Assembly: GCA_036490335.1 (NCBI GenBank)
Contig: DASXEB010000023.1
Span: 124,001-188,000 of the forward strand
Length of the DNA stretch: 64,000 bases
Direction of reading: 5' to 3'
From: Palsa-1392 sp036490335
GTDB taxonomy: Bacteria; Verrucomicrobiota; Verrucomicrobiia; Chthoniobacterales; UBA10450
This document shows, one piece after another, positions 45,130 through 52,969 of the stretch (its first letter is position 1; every line of letters starts with the position of its first letter). Under the pieces are notes generated by a model. The model was not told the DNA's origin. It searched no databases and worked only from the letters and a program-made list of their open reading frames with translations. Position numbers and translations under genes: made by a program.

Positions 45130-45186
45130 GGCACGCCCGCATTTTGCAGTTTCTCCGTGGCGTGCCCTGCCCGGATCTTTTTTTTT
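45130..45186 (+). terminator. Weak terminator-like hairpin
   Basis: Perfect 8-bp arms GGCACGCC (45130-45137) and GGCGTGCC (45159-45166) with a 21-base loop precede a nine-T run (45178-45186) by 11 bases. The loop is long and the T run is not adjacent, so this is a marginal candidate for ending the exonuclease transcript. It lies in the 212-bp gap before nadC. Confidence 0.3.
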
Positions 45187-45243
45187 GCGGCGATTTCTTG
45201 CAAGGCCGCTCGACCGCGGCACGCAGCGCGATAATCTTCCCGC

Positions 45244-46104
45244 GTGCCGACAATTTTCTCCGACGAAGACACCGCGCTGATCAATCTCGCGCTGCGCGAG
45301 GACATCGGCGCGGGCGACGTCACGACGCAATACTTCGTCAACGAAGAGGAGCAGGCCTCCGCGCGCATCGTGGCGAAAGAGCGCGCCGTGCTCGCCGGCG
45401 GGGAAGTGGCCGCGGAAGTTTTTCGCCGCGTCGATCCGGCGTTGCGGGCCGAGATTTTGCAGCAGGACGGCGCGATCCTCTCCGGCGGCGCGACCGTGCT
45501 CGAAATCCGCGGCCGCGCCCGCTCCATCCTGACCGGCGAACGGGTGGCGCTGAATTTCCTCCAGCATCTCAGCGGCGTCGCCACTCTCACGCACGAGTTT
45601 GTCGAGGCCGCCGGCCCGAATGGCGCGAAAATTCTCGACACGCGCAAGACCACGCCCGGGATGCGGAAGTTTGAAAAAGGTGCCGTCGTCGCGGGCGGCG
45701 GAAACAATCATCGCTTCGGCCTCCACGACATGGTGCTCGTGAAAGATAATCACCTTCTCGCGCGCTCCGGCGTTTCGAGACTGCGCGAAGCGATCGCGCG
45801 CGTCCGCGCCGAGCAGCCCGGCCTGCGCATCGAGGTCGAGGCCGACGATCTCGATCAGGTCCGCGCGCTGCTCGAGATCGATGGGGTCGAAGTCATCCTG
45901 CTCGACAACATGCCGGCCGCGCAAATGCGCGAAGCGGTCGCGATCGGCAAAGGCAAAGCGAAGTTTGAGGCGAGCGGCGGGATCAATCTGCGCAACGTCC
46001 GCCAGGTCGCGGCCACCGGGGTCGATTATGTCTCGATCGGCGCGCTGACCCATTCCGCGCGCGCGATCGATTTTTCCCTCGAGCTGACCCATGTCGGCGC
46101 CTGA
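45244..46104 (+). CDS. nadC: Nicotinate-nucleotide pyrophosphorylase (quinolinate phosphoribosyltransferase)
   Basis: The enzyme makes nicotinate mononucleotide from quinolinate and PRPP. The 286-residue length is normal. Motifs are REDIGAGDVTTQ, LNFLQHLSGVAT, DTRKTTPGMR, GGGNNHRFGLHDMVLVKDNH and EVEADDLDQV, ending EASGGINLRNV and DYVSIGALTHS. The start is GTG 45244. It overlaps birA by 14 bp, a common nadC-birA arrangement. It contains no 9-mer. Confidence 0.96.
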   Translation: MPTIFSDEDTALINLALREDIGAGDVTTQYFVNEEEQASARIVAKERAVLAGGEVAAEVFRRVDPALRAEILQQDGAILSGGATVLEIRGRARSILTGERVALNFLQHLSGVATLTHEFVEAAGPNGAKILDTRKTTPGMRKFEKGAVVAGGGNNHRFGLHDMVLVKDNHLLARSGVSRLREAIARVRAEQPGLRIEVEADDLDQVRALLEIDGVEVILLDNMPAAQMREAVAIGKGKAKFEASGGINLRNVRQVAATGVDYVSIGALTHSARAIDFSLELTHVGA

Positions 46105-46723
46105 TCGACTGGTCGCCGAGGAAATTCGCGCGTCGTTAGGCACGAAGATCATCGGCTGCCGCGTGCTCGTGCTCGAATCGACGCGCTCGACGAATGATTT
46201 CGTGAGGCAAATGCTCACGCCCGCGCTGCCCGAAGGCGTCGTCGTTTTCGCCGAACACCAAACCGCCGGTCGCGGCCAGCGCGCGAATCTTTGGCACTCC
46301 GCCGCGCACCTCGGGCTGTGGTTTTCGGTTCTGTTGCGCCCGCAAATTCCGTTGACGGAGTCCGCGCGCCTAACGACTTGGGCCGCGGCTTCCGTTGCGG
46401 AAACGATTCGCGAACAATTCGGTCTCGCGGCTTCGATCAAGCCGCCTAACGACGTTTACATCGACGCGCGCAAGGTTTGCGGCGTGCTCGTTGAGACGAA
46501 GGCCGCGGTCGGAAATCAATTCGCCGCCATCGCCGGGATCGGTGTGAACGTGAATCAACCGCCCGCCGCGTTTCCCGAGGAACTGCGCGATCGCGCCGGC
46601 TCGCTCGCGATGGCGCTTGGACGCAACATCAACCGACAGGATTTTGCCGTCGCACTCTTGCGTGAGCTCGACCGTCGCTACGCCGAATTCTTCGCGCCGA
46701 TTTCCTCGAGCCAGCGGCGATAA
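46091..46723 (+). CDS. birA: Biotin-[acetyl-CoA-carboxylase] ligase
   Basis: The 210-residue protein is a biotin protein ligase catalytic domain with no N-terminal HTH, so it is monofunctional. Motifs are STNDFV, the biotinyl-AMP loop GRGQRANLWHS, IKPPNDVYIDARKVCGVLVE and GIGVNVNQP. It overlaps nadC at its 5' end and, by 46 bp, the convergent gene at its 3' end. Three 9-mer copies fall inside the gene. Confidence 0.93.
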   Translation: MSAPDRLVAEEIRASLGTKIIGCRVLVLESTRSTNDFVRQMLTPALPEGVVVFAEHQTAGRGQRANLWHSAAHLGLWFSVLLRPQIPLTESARLTTWAAASVAETIREQFGLAASIKPPNDVYIDARKVCGVLVETKAAVGNQFAAIAGIGVNVNQPPAAFPEELRDRAGSLAMALGRNINRQDFAVALLRELDRRYAEFFAPISSSQRR

Positions 46724-47811
46724 ATCTGCGGCGAAATTTCCGAAGGCTTGATCTCGCTGCGCCCGCCCCAGAAAACATTCGTGTAGGAAACCGGAATCCC
46801 GCAGCTCGCGAGATGCGCGTCGATCGCCGCCTTGTGCGCGAGCAGCAGCGATTTGTCCGTCCCGTGCGCGACCGCCATGATGTTGACGTTGCGAAATTCC
46901 GCTCCCGCTTCTCGCCAATAACAATGGGTGAGAATTTCGTGCCGCCCGACTTCGCCACCCGCTTCGATCTCGCGGCCGCGCGGCACCGCCCAATGAAAAA
47001 GTGCGTTGAAACGCGTCACGCGGACGCCGCCTAACGACGGCTTGACGTGCTCGAGGAACGTCGAAAACCGGCCGATGATCTTGCGCGCGGTCAAACTTTC
47101 CGCGATCGCGAAAAATTCGCCTAACGAGACGCCCGCCTCCTCGGCCCGCGCCGTCCAAGGCGACTCGCGGATTTCGTCGGGCGTGAATTCGCGCTTCAGC
47201 GCGGTCAGCACGATCCATTCTTTCTCCGACAACTCGGCCGGCCGGACGACAATCATTTTCGCCGACTCCGAGGCCTTGCTGCCGGGCGGGAGATTTTTTC
47301 GCCGCACATGCCCGACGCCTAACGAAAAGATGCCTTTGGCCGGCATCAAGCGGAAGTGCTCCGCGCCGACAATCTGCGCGAGAATTTCGCCGTGGCGCTG
47401 CAAAGAAAATCCGCGCGGAACTTTTAGCGTCGTCCAGAGCTTGTATTCCGAGCCGGGCGTGATCGCGTCGGTCGAGCGCAAAACAACGTGGCCGGAAAAC
47501 GGATCGCGTTGCGACATGTAATCGAAGGCGGCGTCGATTTTCTCCGGCGCGACCTTCCAGGCGACGAGCGCGCCGTCGGCGAGATTGGTCGCGAGCAGTG
47601 TTTGGCGCACGCGCCGGATCGTGCCGGCGCGGAGCATCGCGGCGATTCGCTCGAGCACGGTCTCGACTGGGACTTCGGACCGCTGCGCGATTTCGGCGAA
47701 AGGCTCGCGGACGAAGCCAGCGATTTTATCCTCGGAAATGGCGAGGATGCGCGCGTTGACCGGATCGTTGTGCTCGACCGGGATCGATTCGTTAGGCGAA
47801 ATTTTCGACAT
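46678..47811 (-). CDS. Siroheme decarboxylase-like protein, two AsnC/Lrp-type modules fused
   Basis: The 377-residue protein contains two Lrp/AsnC-like halves (about 15-175 and 195-365). Each has an HTH-like N-terminal part (FAEIAQRSEVPVETVLERIAAM; VLTALKREFTPDEI and VSLGEFFAIAESLTARKIIGRFSTFLEH) and an AsnC-type ligand domain. This resembles the AhbA/AhbB (NirDLGH) proteins that decarboxylate siroheme to didecarboxysiroheme on the way to heme or heme d1; those are usually separate subunits. The final part has WYS/His-rich strands. Other heme or siroheme genes were not found here, so the function is a family-based guess. Confidence 0.62.
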   Translation of the reverse strand: MSKISPNESIPVEHNDPVNARILAISEDKIAGFVREPFAEIAQRSEVPVETVLERIAAMLRAGTIRRVRQTLLATNLADGALVAWKVAPEKIDAAFDYMSQRDPFSGHVVLRSTDAITPGSEYKLWTTLKVPRGFSLQRHGEILAQIVGAEHFRLMPAKGIFSLGVGHVRRKNLPPGSKASESAKMIVVRPAELSEKEWIVLTALKREFTPDEIRESPWTARAEEAGVSLGEFFAIAESLTARKIIGRFSTFLEHVKPSLGGVRVTRFNALFHWAVPRGREIEAGGEVGRHEILTHCYWREAGAEFRNVNIMAVAHGTDKSLLLAHKAAIDAHLASCGIPVSYTNVFWGGRSEIKPSEISPQIYRRWLEEIGAKNSA

Positions 47812-47919
47812 CTCTCGCGCCGGCGATAGTCACGAAGCCGTCGGCAGAATTTGACTCTCACTCTCGCGGGGCGAACTCGAAAGAAGTTTTCGCACTTCAT
47901 TTCAAAACGAAGGACAACG

Positions 47920-48576
47920 ATGCGGCGAGCGATTTTTTTTGACGCGGTCGGGACGCTTTTTCGCCTAACGAAAAGTGTCGGCCAGCATTACGCGCTCGTC
48001 GCGCGGCGCCAGGGCCTCGATCTGGACGCCGCAAAACTCGATCGCGCGTTCGCGCAGGTCTGGCGCGAGATGCCGCTGCGTCCGGCGACCGGCCGGCCGC
48101 AGCCTAACGATGACAAGGATTGGTGGCGCGAGCTGGTCGATCGCATGCTCGATTTGATTTCGGCACCACTCGACCCGCTCGATCTCGACGTTTTTTTTGA
48201 AGCCGCCTACGCGCATTTCGCCGAGGCCGATGTCTGGGAGTTGTATCCCGAAGTTTTCGCGGTGCTGGAAACGCTCGCGCCTCAATTCACGCTCGCGATC
48301 GTGTCGAATTTTGACGGGCGCCTGCGAATGATTTTGCGGCATCTCGCGGTCGCAAAATTCTTCGCGCACGTTTTTGTCTCGAGCGAGGTCGGCGCGGACA
48401 AGCCCGATCCGTTGATTTATCGGCGCGCGCTCGAAGTGAGCGGCTTCGCGGCGGGCGAGGTGCTGTATGTGGGCGACGATCCGGAGCGAGATTGGAACGG
48501 AGCGCGCGACGCTGGTCTCGAAGTTTTCCGGCTCGAGCGACCGCACAATTCTTTGCGCGATCTGCTCGCGGAGTAG
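47920..48576 (+). CDS. HAD-superfamily hydrolase
   Basis: From ATG 47920 the 218-residue product has a HAD fold: nucleophile motif FFDAVGTLFRLT, then LAIVSNFDGR, SSEVGADKPDP and YVGDDPERDWNGARDAGL. The DAVGT form is typical of the HDHD3/REG-2-like subgroup. A helical cap (about 20-85) follows motif I. It is probably a small-molecule phosphatase of unknown substrate. It lies upstream of tRNA-Lys. Two 9-mer copies are inside. Confidence 0.86.
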   Translation: MRRAIFFDAVGTLFRLTKSVGQHYALVARRQGLDLDAAKLDRAFAQVWREMPLRPATGRPQPNDDKDWWRELVDRMLDLISAPLDPLDLDVFFEAAYAHFAEADVWELYPEVFAVLETLAPQFTLAIVSNFDGRLRMILRHLAVAKFFAHVFVSSEVGADKPDPLIYRRALEVSGFAAGEVLYVGDDPERDWNGARDAGLEVFRLERPHNSLRDLLAE

Positions 48577-48711
48577 GGCTCATTCTTTTCGAAACTTTTT
48601 CTCAAGAGCTTTTCTCCAAGCCGAAACCGGGCTCCCGACGTACCCGCGTGCCTAACAATGACGGATTCTTGCGCCGGCCGGTGAGTTGTCGTAAAAGCTG
48701 AGGCTCACGTC

Positions 48712-48783
48712 GGGTTGGTAGCTCAATGGTAGAGCAGCGCCCTTTTAAGGCGTTGGTTCTGGGTTCGAGTCCCAGTCAACCCA
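48712..48783 (+). tRNA. tRNA-Lys (anticodon UUU)
   Basis: The 72-nt cloverleaf folds with acceptor arms GGGTTGG / TCAACCC, D stem GCTC/GAGC, anticodon stem GCGCC/GGCGT with loop CTTTTAA, and T arm CTGGG/CCCAG around TTCGAGT. The discriminator base is A; CCA is not encoded. The gene is the intact insertion target of the element; its 3' part is the left attachment site. Confidence 0.97.
48738..48783 (+). repeat. attL, 46-bp 3' part of tRNA-Lys
   Basis: These 46 bp are identical to 61372-61417. They begin in the anticodon stem and run to the discriminator base. The bases just outside on both sides differ between the copies, so the core is bounded exactly. This is the left end of an integrated element. 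Confidence 0.93.
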
Positions 48784-48882
48784 CACCCTCTGAAGAGTGA
48801 TTTTCCCTCGTGGAAAGGCTTCGGATCGCGCCGCGCTCATTGTAAGCGATAAAGCGTCATAATCGGCGATTCTGCTTGCGAA

Positions 48883-48901
48883 AATAGCAATAATTGCTAT
48901 T
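48883..48901 (+). promoter_or_regulatory. 9-bp inverted repeat upstream of the integrase
   Basis: AATAGCAAT and ATTGCTATT are perfect arms separated by one A, ending eight bases before the integrase ATG (48910). The position suits an operator controlling integrase, or an arm-type binding site. The 126-bp gap between tRNA and integrase otherwise shows no recognised feature. Confidence 0.4.
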
Positions 48902-48909
48902 CTTGTCGA

Positions 48910-50052
48910 ATGGCAAAGTCAGCGTTTCGGGTCAAACCATACAAACACCCGCGCCTAAAATTCGTCGTGCGGTCGAAAGTTTCCGGCAGATGGGAGCGAA
49001 AATTTTTCACCACAAAAGCCGACGCACAGACATTCGTTAGGCTAAAAGAAATCGACCTTCTTAACCAAGGTCGCGAGGGCGTTAGCTTCCCGACCTGGTT
49101 GCGCGTTATGGCGGAGCGCGAAAATGAGCGGTTGAAACCGTTCGGCAAAACACTGTCGGATGCGGTCGATTTTTTCCTTCGGCATCTCGAAGCGACCGCG
49201 AATTCCGTTTCGTTAGGCCAAGCGAAAGACGAGCTTGTCGAGAACCGGCGCGGCAGCGGCGCCAGTGCTCGCTATTGCTACGATCTTGGAATTCGCATCG
49301 GCCGATTCTGCGCGGATTTTCCCGATCGCCGCGTTGCTGAAATTTCGACTGCCGACGTTGATGCCTGGCTCGCGAGCTTGGCTTTGGCGCCGGTGACGCG
49401 AAACACTTTTCGACGCGATCTCCGAACGCTTTTTGCTTTCGCGATGACGCGCCGCTATTGCGCCGACAATCCGGTCGCTCAGACGACAAAGGCGAAAGAG
49501 ATCGGCGGGGAGATCGAAATTCTCACTGTCGCGCAGACCGCACGACTTCTCGAAACGGCCGATAGCCTAACGATTCCATTTTGGACGATCGGAGCGTTCG
49601 CAGGGTTGCGACGCGCTGAAATCGAAAGGCTCGATTGGAAGCAAATCGATCTCGAGTCGAATCTCATCGAAGTGAAGGCGCGCAACAGCAAGACAGCGAC
49701 GCGCCGACTCGTCACGATTCAACCCAACCTCGCCGCGTGGCTCGCGCCGTTTCAGAAGATCCGCGGAAACGTCGCGCCGGACAATCTCCGCAAGCTTACC
49801 GAAGACGATCGTGAGCGAGCCGGGCTGCGCTCAGGATGGCCGCAGAATGCGTTGCGCCATTCCTTCGGCTCCTACCACTTGGCGCACTTCAACGATGCCG
49901 CGGCGCTGGCGCTGCAAATGGGAAATTCCCCGGCGATTATTTTTTCGCACTACCGCGCGCTCGTGAAGCCGAAGGACGCCGCGCGCTATTGGCAGATTTT
50001 CCCCGCGGCTGCCGGCGAGAAGGTGGTTTCCTTTTCAACCGCGAGACAGTAA
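48910..50052 (+). CDS. Tyrosine recombinase (integrase)
   Basis: The 380-residue protein has the phage-integrase layout. An N-terminal arm-binding-like region (about 1-75) is followed by a SAM-like core-binding domain (about 80-185) and a catalytic domain (about 200-370). Catalytic residues are Arg234 in AGLRRAEI, Arg316 in NALRHSFGSYH and Tyr348 in SHYRAL. The first histidine of HXXR is Asn314 and the late His/Trp is also replaced (MGNSP), as in some integrases. It sits beside the target tRNA. Its 3' end overlaps the convergent repressor gene by 116 bp. Three 9-mer copies lie inside. Confidence 0.93.
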   Translation: MAKSAFRVKPYKHPRLKFVVRSKVSGRWERKFFTTKADAQTFVRLKEIDLLNQGREGVSFPTWLRVMAERENERLKPFGKTLSDAVDFFLRHLEATANSVSLGQAKDELVENRRGSGASARYCYDLGIRIGRFCADFPDRRVAEISTADVDAWLASLALAPVTRNTFRRDLRTLFAFAMTRRYCADNPVAQTTKAKEIGGEIEILTVAQTARLLETADSLTIPFWTIGAFAGLRRAEIERLDWKQIDLESNLIEVKARNSKTATRRLVTIQPNLAAWLAPFQKIRGNVAPDNLRKLTEDDRERAGLRSGWPQNALRHSFGSYHLAHFNDAAALALQMGNSPAIIFSHYRALVKPKDAARYWQIFPAAAGEKVVSFSTARQ

Positions 50053-50626
50053 GTTTCACTGGCGCGGCGGTGAACTTGAACTCCGCGGAAGCCGCTCGCG
50101 GCCGCGGTCCCCTTATTTTAATAAAGGGTAGGACAGGATTCTCCGGGCTGAGCTTGATCATTTCTTCCTGCGTTTCTCGCTCAAGGTCGAATTGTTCAAG
50201 AGCCTGCCGGAAGGCGATCGATAGGAAGTAGGAGCACGCTGGCAAACGGTGCCTTCGCACCGCGGCTCTCAGTAAAGACTCGATCTGAGAGAGCTTGGTC
50301 TTGATTGCTAGGTCGAATGTCTCCTCGCGTCTCGGTGAGATGCCGGCGAAAGCTTCGAACGCCTCTTTGGTAAGCGGCTTGAGCATCGGATCGATCGGCG
50401 ACCCATTTGCCCAGTTTCCTGTCATAAGCCATGAGTAAAGAACGCCGGTCGCAATTCCAATCTGCACTGCGACGTGTTTCGTTACTGGCCGTCTGCCTTG
50501 TTCAAGGTTTCGAATCGTCTCAGCGGGAATTCCCGTGAACCTGCCGAATTTTTCGGCTGACCCTAAGCCGAGAGTTGTGCGTAGCACCCGGACCGGATGC
50601 TCTGGATAACGAGAAGCTATCGGCAT
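49937..50626 (-). CDS. XRE-family transcriptional regulator, probable repressor
   Basis: The 229-residue protein has an N-terminal helix-turn-helix (about residues 10-60: LRTTLGLGSAEKFGRFTG, then IPAETIRNLEQGRRPVTK). There is no peptidase S24-like C-terminal domain; the rest is helical with a basic Arg/Ser/Lys-rich tail. It reads toward the integrase and ends inside its coding sequence (antisense overlap of 116 bp). It is divergent from the excisionase-like gene, the expected place of an element repressor. The start is ATG 50626. Confidence 0.75.
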   Translation of the reverse strand: MPIASRYPEHPVRVLRTTLGLGSAEKFGRFTGIPAETIRNLEQGRRPVTKHVAVQIGIATGVLYSWLMTGNWANGSPIDPMLKPLTKEAFEAFAGISPRREETFDLAIKTKLSQIESLLRAAVRRHRLPACSYFLSIAFRQALEQFDLERETQEEMIKLSPENPVLPFIKIRGPRPRAASAEFKFTAAPVKLTVSRLKRKPPSRRQPRGKSANSARRPSASRARGSAKK

Positions 50627-50688
50627 GCGTTTCGTGCATCCATTAAAAACGTTTGAGCGAAAAGCAAGCTCTTATTGCGTTACGTGCA
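50627..50688. promoter_or_regulatory. Divergent promoter region with two direct repeats
   Basis: GCGTTTCGTGCA (50627-50638) and GCGTTACGTGCA (50677-50688) differ by one base and start 50 bp apart, about five helical turns. They sit between the repressor start (50626) and the excisionase-like start (50710). They are candidate repressor operators. The AT-rich DNA between them may hold promoters, but no consensus boxes were assigned. Confidence 0.45.
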
Positions 50689-50709
50689 CTGAACGTGATA
50701 ATCGAAACT

Positions 50710-50892
50710 ATGCGGCACTTGATAAAGATCGGAAAGCTCAGTGAGATTTCAGGAATCCCGGTTGGGACTCTTCGGACGATGGTTCACCGGAGAAAAATTC
50801 CTTACATCAAGCCGGGCCACAGAACCCTTTTGTTCGATCAAGAGGAGGTGATGAAAGCTCTACATCGCTTCGAAGTGAAAGCGATCGCCTAA
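50710..50892 (+). CDS. Excisionase-like HTH protein (HTH_17/MerR-type)
   Basis: ATG 50710 gives a 60-residue protein; a TTG at 50653 would add 19 residues. It contains KIGKLSEISGIPVGTLRTMVHRRKIPYIKPGHRTLLFDQEEVMKAL, the pattern of short winged-helix excisionase or AlpA-like proteins. Its place beside the repressor and its divergent direction suit a recombination-direction factor or a Cro/AlpA-type activator. It ends in a 9-mer copy (50887). Confidence 0.7.
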   Translation: MRHLIKIGKLSEISGIPVGTLRTMVHRRKIPYIKPGHRTLLFDQEEVMKALHRFEVKAIA

Positions 50893-50918
50893 CGACTCCC
50901 GCCAACGGGAACGCCGGC

Positions 50919-51746
50919 ATGTATAACAAGCTTTTCACTTCGATTCTCGACTCCTCGATTTGGCTTGAGGAGCCGGCAACGAAGGTTGTCTGGATCACTT
51001 TGCTCGCGACGATGGATGAGGATGGTTTCGCTCGCTTCGCGACGCCGAAGAACCTCGCCAATCGAGCTGTTCTGTCGTTGGAAGAGACTGAAGCGGCCGT
51101 AACGATCCTCGAATCGCCGGACGCGAATTCCACCGACACAGATCATGAAGGTCGCCGGATTGAGCGCGTCCCAGGCGGCTGGATGGTGCTAAACGCGCGG
51201 AAGTATCACGCTGCTACGACCCGCGCGATCGCGAGGCAAAAGTCCCGCGAACGTGTAACGCGGTTTCGCCAGAAAAAGCGGATTGAAGCTGAAATGAAAT
51301 GTCCGCGAAATGCTGATGTAACGCTTACGGCTCAATCTTCCTCTGAAAACAGTACGTCATCTGTAACGCCTGAGACATGCTCAAGCCCAGTCTCAGACAC
51401 AAATACAGAACCAGACGCAAAGACAGTACACTACACGGTCTCTCCGATTCCCGATGGCTACTCCGACATCTCAAAACCCATCATCGCGCTTTGGCACGAA
51501 ATCGCTTGCAGGTCCGGTCTGAATTTCCTTCCGGTCAATCAGTTCTCTGCAAAGCTCGAAAACGCGATCGCTGGTTATCCAAACGTAGCGGAAGCGCGGA
51601 AGCTTATTCAATACGTCGTGGACCGCGAACGTGAGCATCCCAGCCGCCTAACGAAAAGCCTGACGCGTGTGCTGAGTGACCTCGTCACCGGCGAAGGCTT
51701 AGTGGACGGCTTCTGTGACTCAGAGGACGAGGCGATTCCGTTTTGA
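50919..51746 (+). CDS. Phage-type replication protein
   Basis: The 275-residue protein begins YNKLFTSILDSSIW, then PATKVVWITLLATMDEDGFARFATPKNLANRAVLSLEE and VPGGWMVLNARKYHA. This opening is typical of phage replication organisers with a winged-helix domain. A middle Ser/Thr-rich linker (about 125-175) leads to a helical C-terminal part (about 185-265, like DnaD/replisome-recruiting regions). It follows the excisionase-like gene and heads a run of small overlapping genes. Replication activity is inferred. Confidence 0.65.
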   Translation: MYNKLFTSILDSSIWLEEPATKVVWITLLATMDEDGFARFATPKNLANRAVLSLEETEAAVTILESPDANSTDTDHEGRRIERVPGGWMVLNARKYHAATTRAIARQKSRERVTRFRQKKRIEAEMKCPRNADVTLTAQSSSENSTSSVTPETCSSPVSDTNTEPDAKTVHYTVSPIPDGYSDISKPIIALWHEIACRSGLNFLPVNQFSAKLENAIAGYPNVAEARKLIQYVVDREREHPSRLTKSLTRVLSDLVTGEGLVDGFCDSEDEAIPF

Positions 51747-51748
51747 GC

Positions 51749-52054
51749 ATGCCGACGACAATCACCAACCGCATCGCGACCCTTTTCAAAAATGCATCGG
51801 AAGTCTGTCGCGCTGCGGAGACGAGTCTGAGTCAGCGCGTCGTTTACATCACGCGCGCTGCGGCAATGCGAGGAGTGCTCACAAGTGCGCTGGAAGCGAT
51901 GAACGAACTCGAACGCTTGGCTGTGCCGGCTGACTTCGATGATGAGTGGCGAGCGCTCAGGGTAAAGGTCGCGTTTTTGATCACCAAAAGTCAGCGCATC
52001 ATCGCCGGCAGCGATTGTGCGCCAGCTCCCTGCCGGTCCGGCTTCCGCTACTAA
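51749..52054 (+). CDS. Small hypothetical protein in the replication block
   Basis: A 101-residue helical protein; ATG 51749 lies two bases after the upstream stop. A segment SEVCRAAETSLSQRVVYITRAAAMRG precedes SALEAMNELERL. No domain is recognised. Close packing with the replication gene suggests a shared transcript. Confidence 0.5.
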   Translation: MPTTITNRIATLFKNASEVCRAAETSLSQRVVYITRAAAMRGVLTSALEAMNELERLAVPADFDDEWRALRVKVAFLITKSQRIIAGSDCAPAPCRSGFRY

Positions 52055-52062
52055 ATAAAGCG

Positions 52063-52503
52063 ATGGATGACTCACAACCGACGCAGATTTACAAAATCCA
52101 CGGGACCGAAATCGGCGTATTCGTGAACGGCGCTTTCGTCGGGGCGGACGCGATCACGAGCGCGCAAATAGAAGCTTTCTCGCCGACGTTGGTATCTGAC
52201 TTCGCGGGCCACTGTGCGTTGCTCCGCGTGGCGCTTCGGGAAGAAGCGCTCCTCGCCGCGGGCGACCCCGATAAACTTCGTACGGTTGCTCGCAAAGGAA
52301 AGAGCTTCGCAAGCCAACTTGCCTCATGGAACGATCGTCTTGGCGGCCTAACGACCACTCAACTCCGGAGGGTCGAACTTGGAATCGGCGAAGATTCCGA
52401 TTTCATCTTCAAGCTCGTCAGCGAAGCAGCTTCTGAGCAATGCGACGCGGCCGATTGGTGGAAGAAGCATCTGCCAGGCGCGCCAGATTTCGGAGAAGAC
52501 TAA
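52063..52503 (+). CDS. Hypothetical element protein
   Basis: From ATG 52063 the 146-residue product is helical. It has the segment IYKIHGTEIGVFVNGAFVGADAIT (a short beta hairpin) then LREEALLAAGDPDKLRTVARKGKSFASQL. A 9-mer copy encodes part of the middle. It overlaps the following gene at TAATG. Function unknown. Confidence 0.5.
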   Translation: MDDSQPTQIYKIHGTEIGVFVNGAFVGADAITSAQIEAFSPTLVSDFAGHCALLRVALREEALLAAGDPDKLRTVARKGKSFASQLASWNDRLGGLTTTQLRRVELGIGEDSDFIFKLVSEAASEQCDAADWWKKHLPGAPDFGED

Positions 52504-52649
52504 TGCCTCGCTTCGAACATCGCGACTCACAGCCGCAGCCGCAGACTGACGCCGAAAAGCTACGGGAAATCATTCTCCGTCGTGCTCAGACAAAGAAGCG
52601 CCGCAAAGCTCGCAACCGCAATCCACTCATCTTGCCTAACGATGCCTAA
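52503..52649 (+). CDS. Tiny basic protein
   Basis: The 48-residue product starts in TAATG overlap with the preceding gene. It has a Gln/Pro-rich start, then a strongly basic helix (EIILRRAQTKKRRKARNR). It ends inside a triple 9-mer array. It may be a DNA- or RNA-binding peptide, or a non-coding frame; support is mainly the coupling with the gene before it. Confidence 0.4.
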   Translation: MPRFEHRDSQPQPQTDAEKLREIILRRAQTKKRRKARNRNPLILPNDA

Positions 52650-52685
52650 CGAGTGCCTAACGAATCTAACTACAATCCCGCGGGG

Positions 52686-52757
52686 CGTCGTGTCCCGCGC
52701 AGAATTTTCACTTCGCGGATTCGGTACCGCGAAGCTTTGTCTGCGCGGGCGCGACGT
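52686..52757. other. Large imperfect palindrome, candidate replication origin or structured RNA
   Basis: Nested perfect arms occur: CCCGCGCAGA (52694-52703) with TCTGCGCGGG (52740-52749), and CTTCGCGG (52711-52718) with CCGCGAAG (52727-52734). CGTCG (52686-52690) and CGACG (52753-52757) extend the fold. It sits in a 320-bp non-coding gap (52650-52969) between the replication block and the unknown gene block. The rest of this gap is AT-richer, with no further feature seen. It could be an origin, a packaging (cos/pac) site, a terminator or an ncRNA. Confidence 0.55.
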
Positions 52758-52969
52758 GATTTTACCGGGCTGAACAAGATGCCTTTTGATTTTCCGGACA
52801 TTTTAATTGTGCGGGTTTGATAGGGATTCAACGCGAACGAAAATAACAGCCGATGCACCAAATTAACGACCGGAGACGACCGGCATTTTTCGAGTCGAGT
52901 CCCGGCGTCGGGACGACCGGCGAAGCGGCCGTTATCGATGGGGCATCGAGGCAAGAGGGAGAGCGTCAG

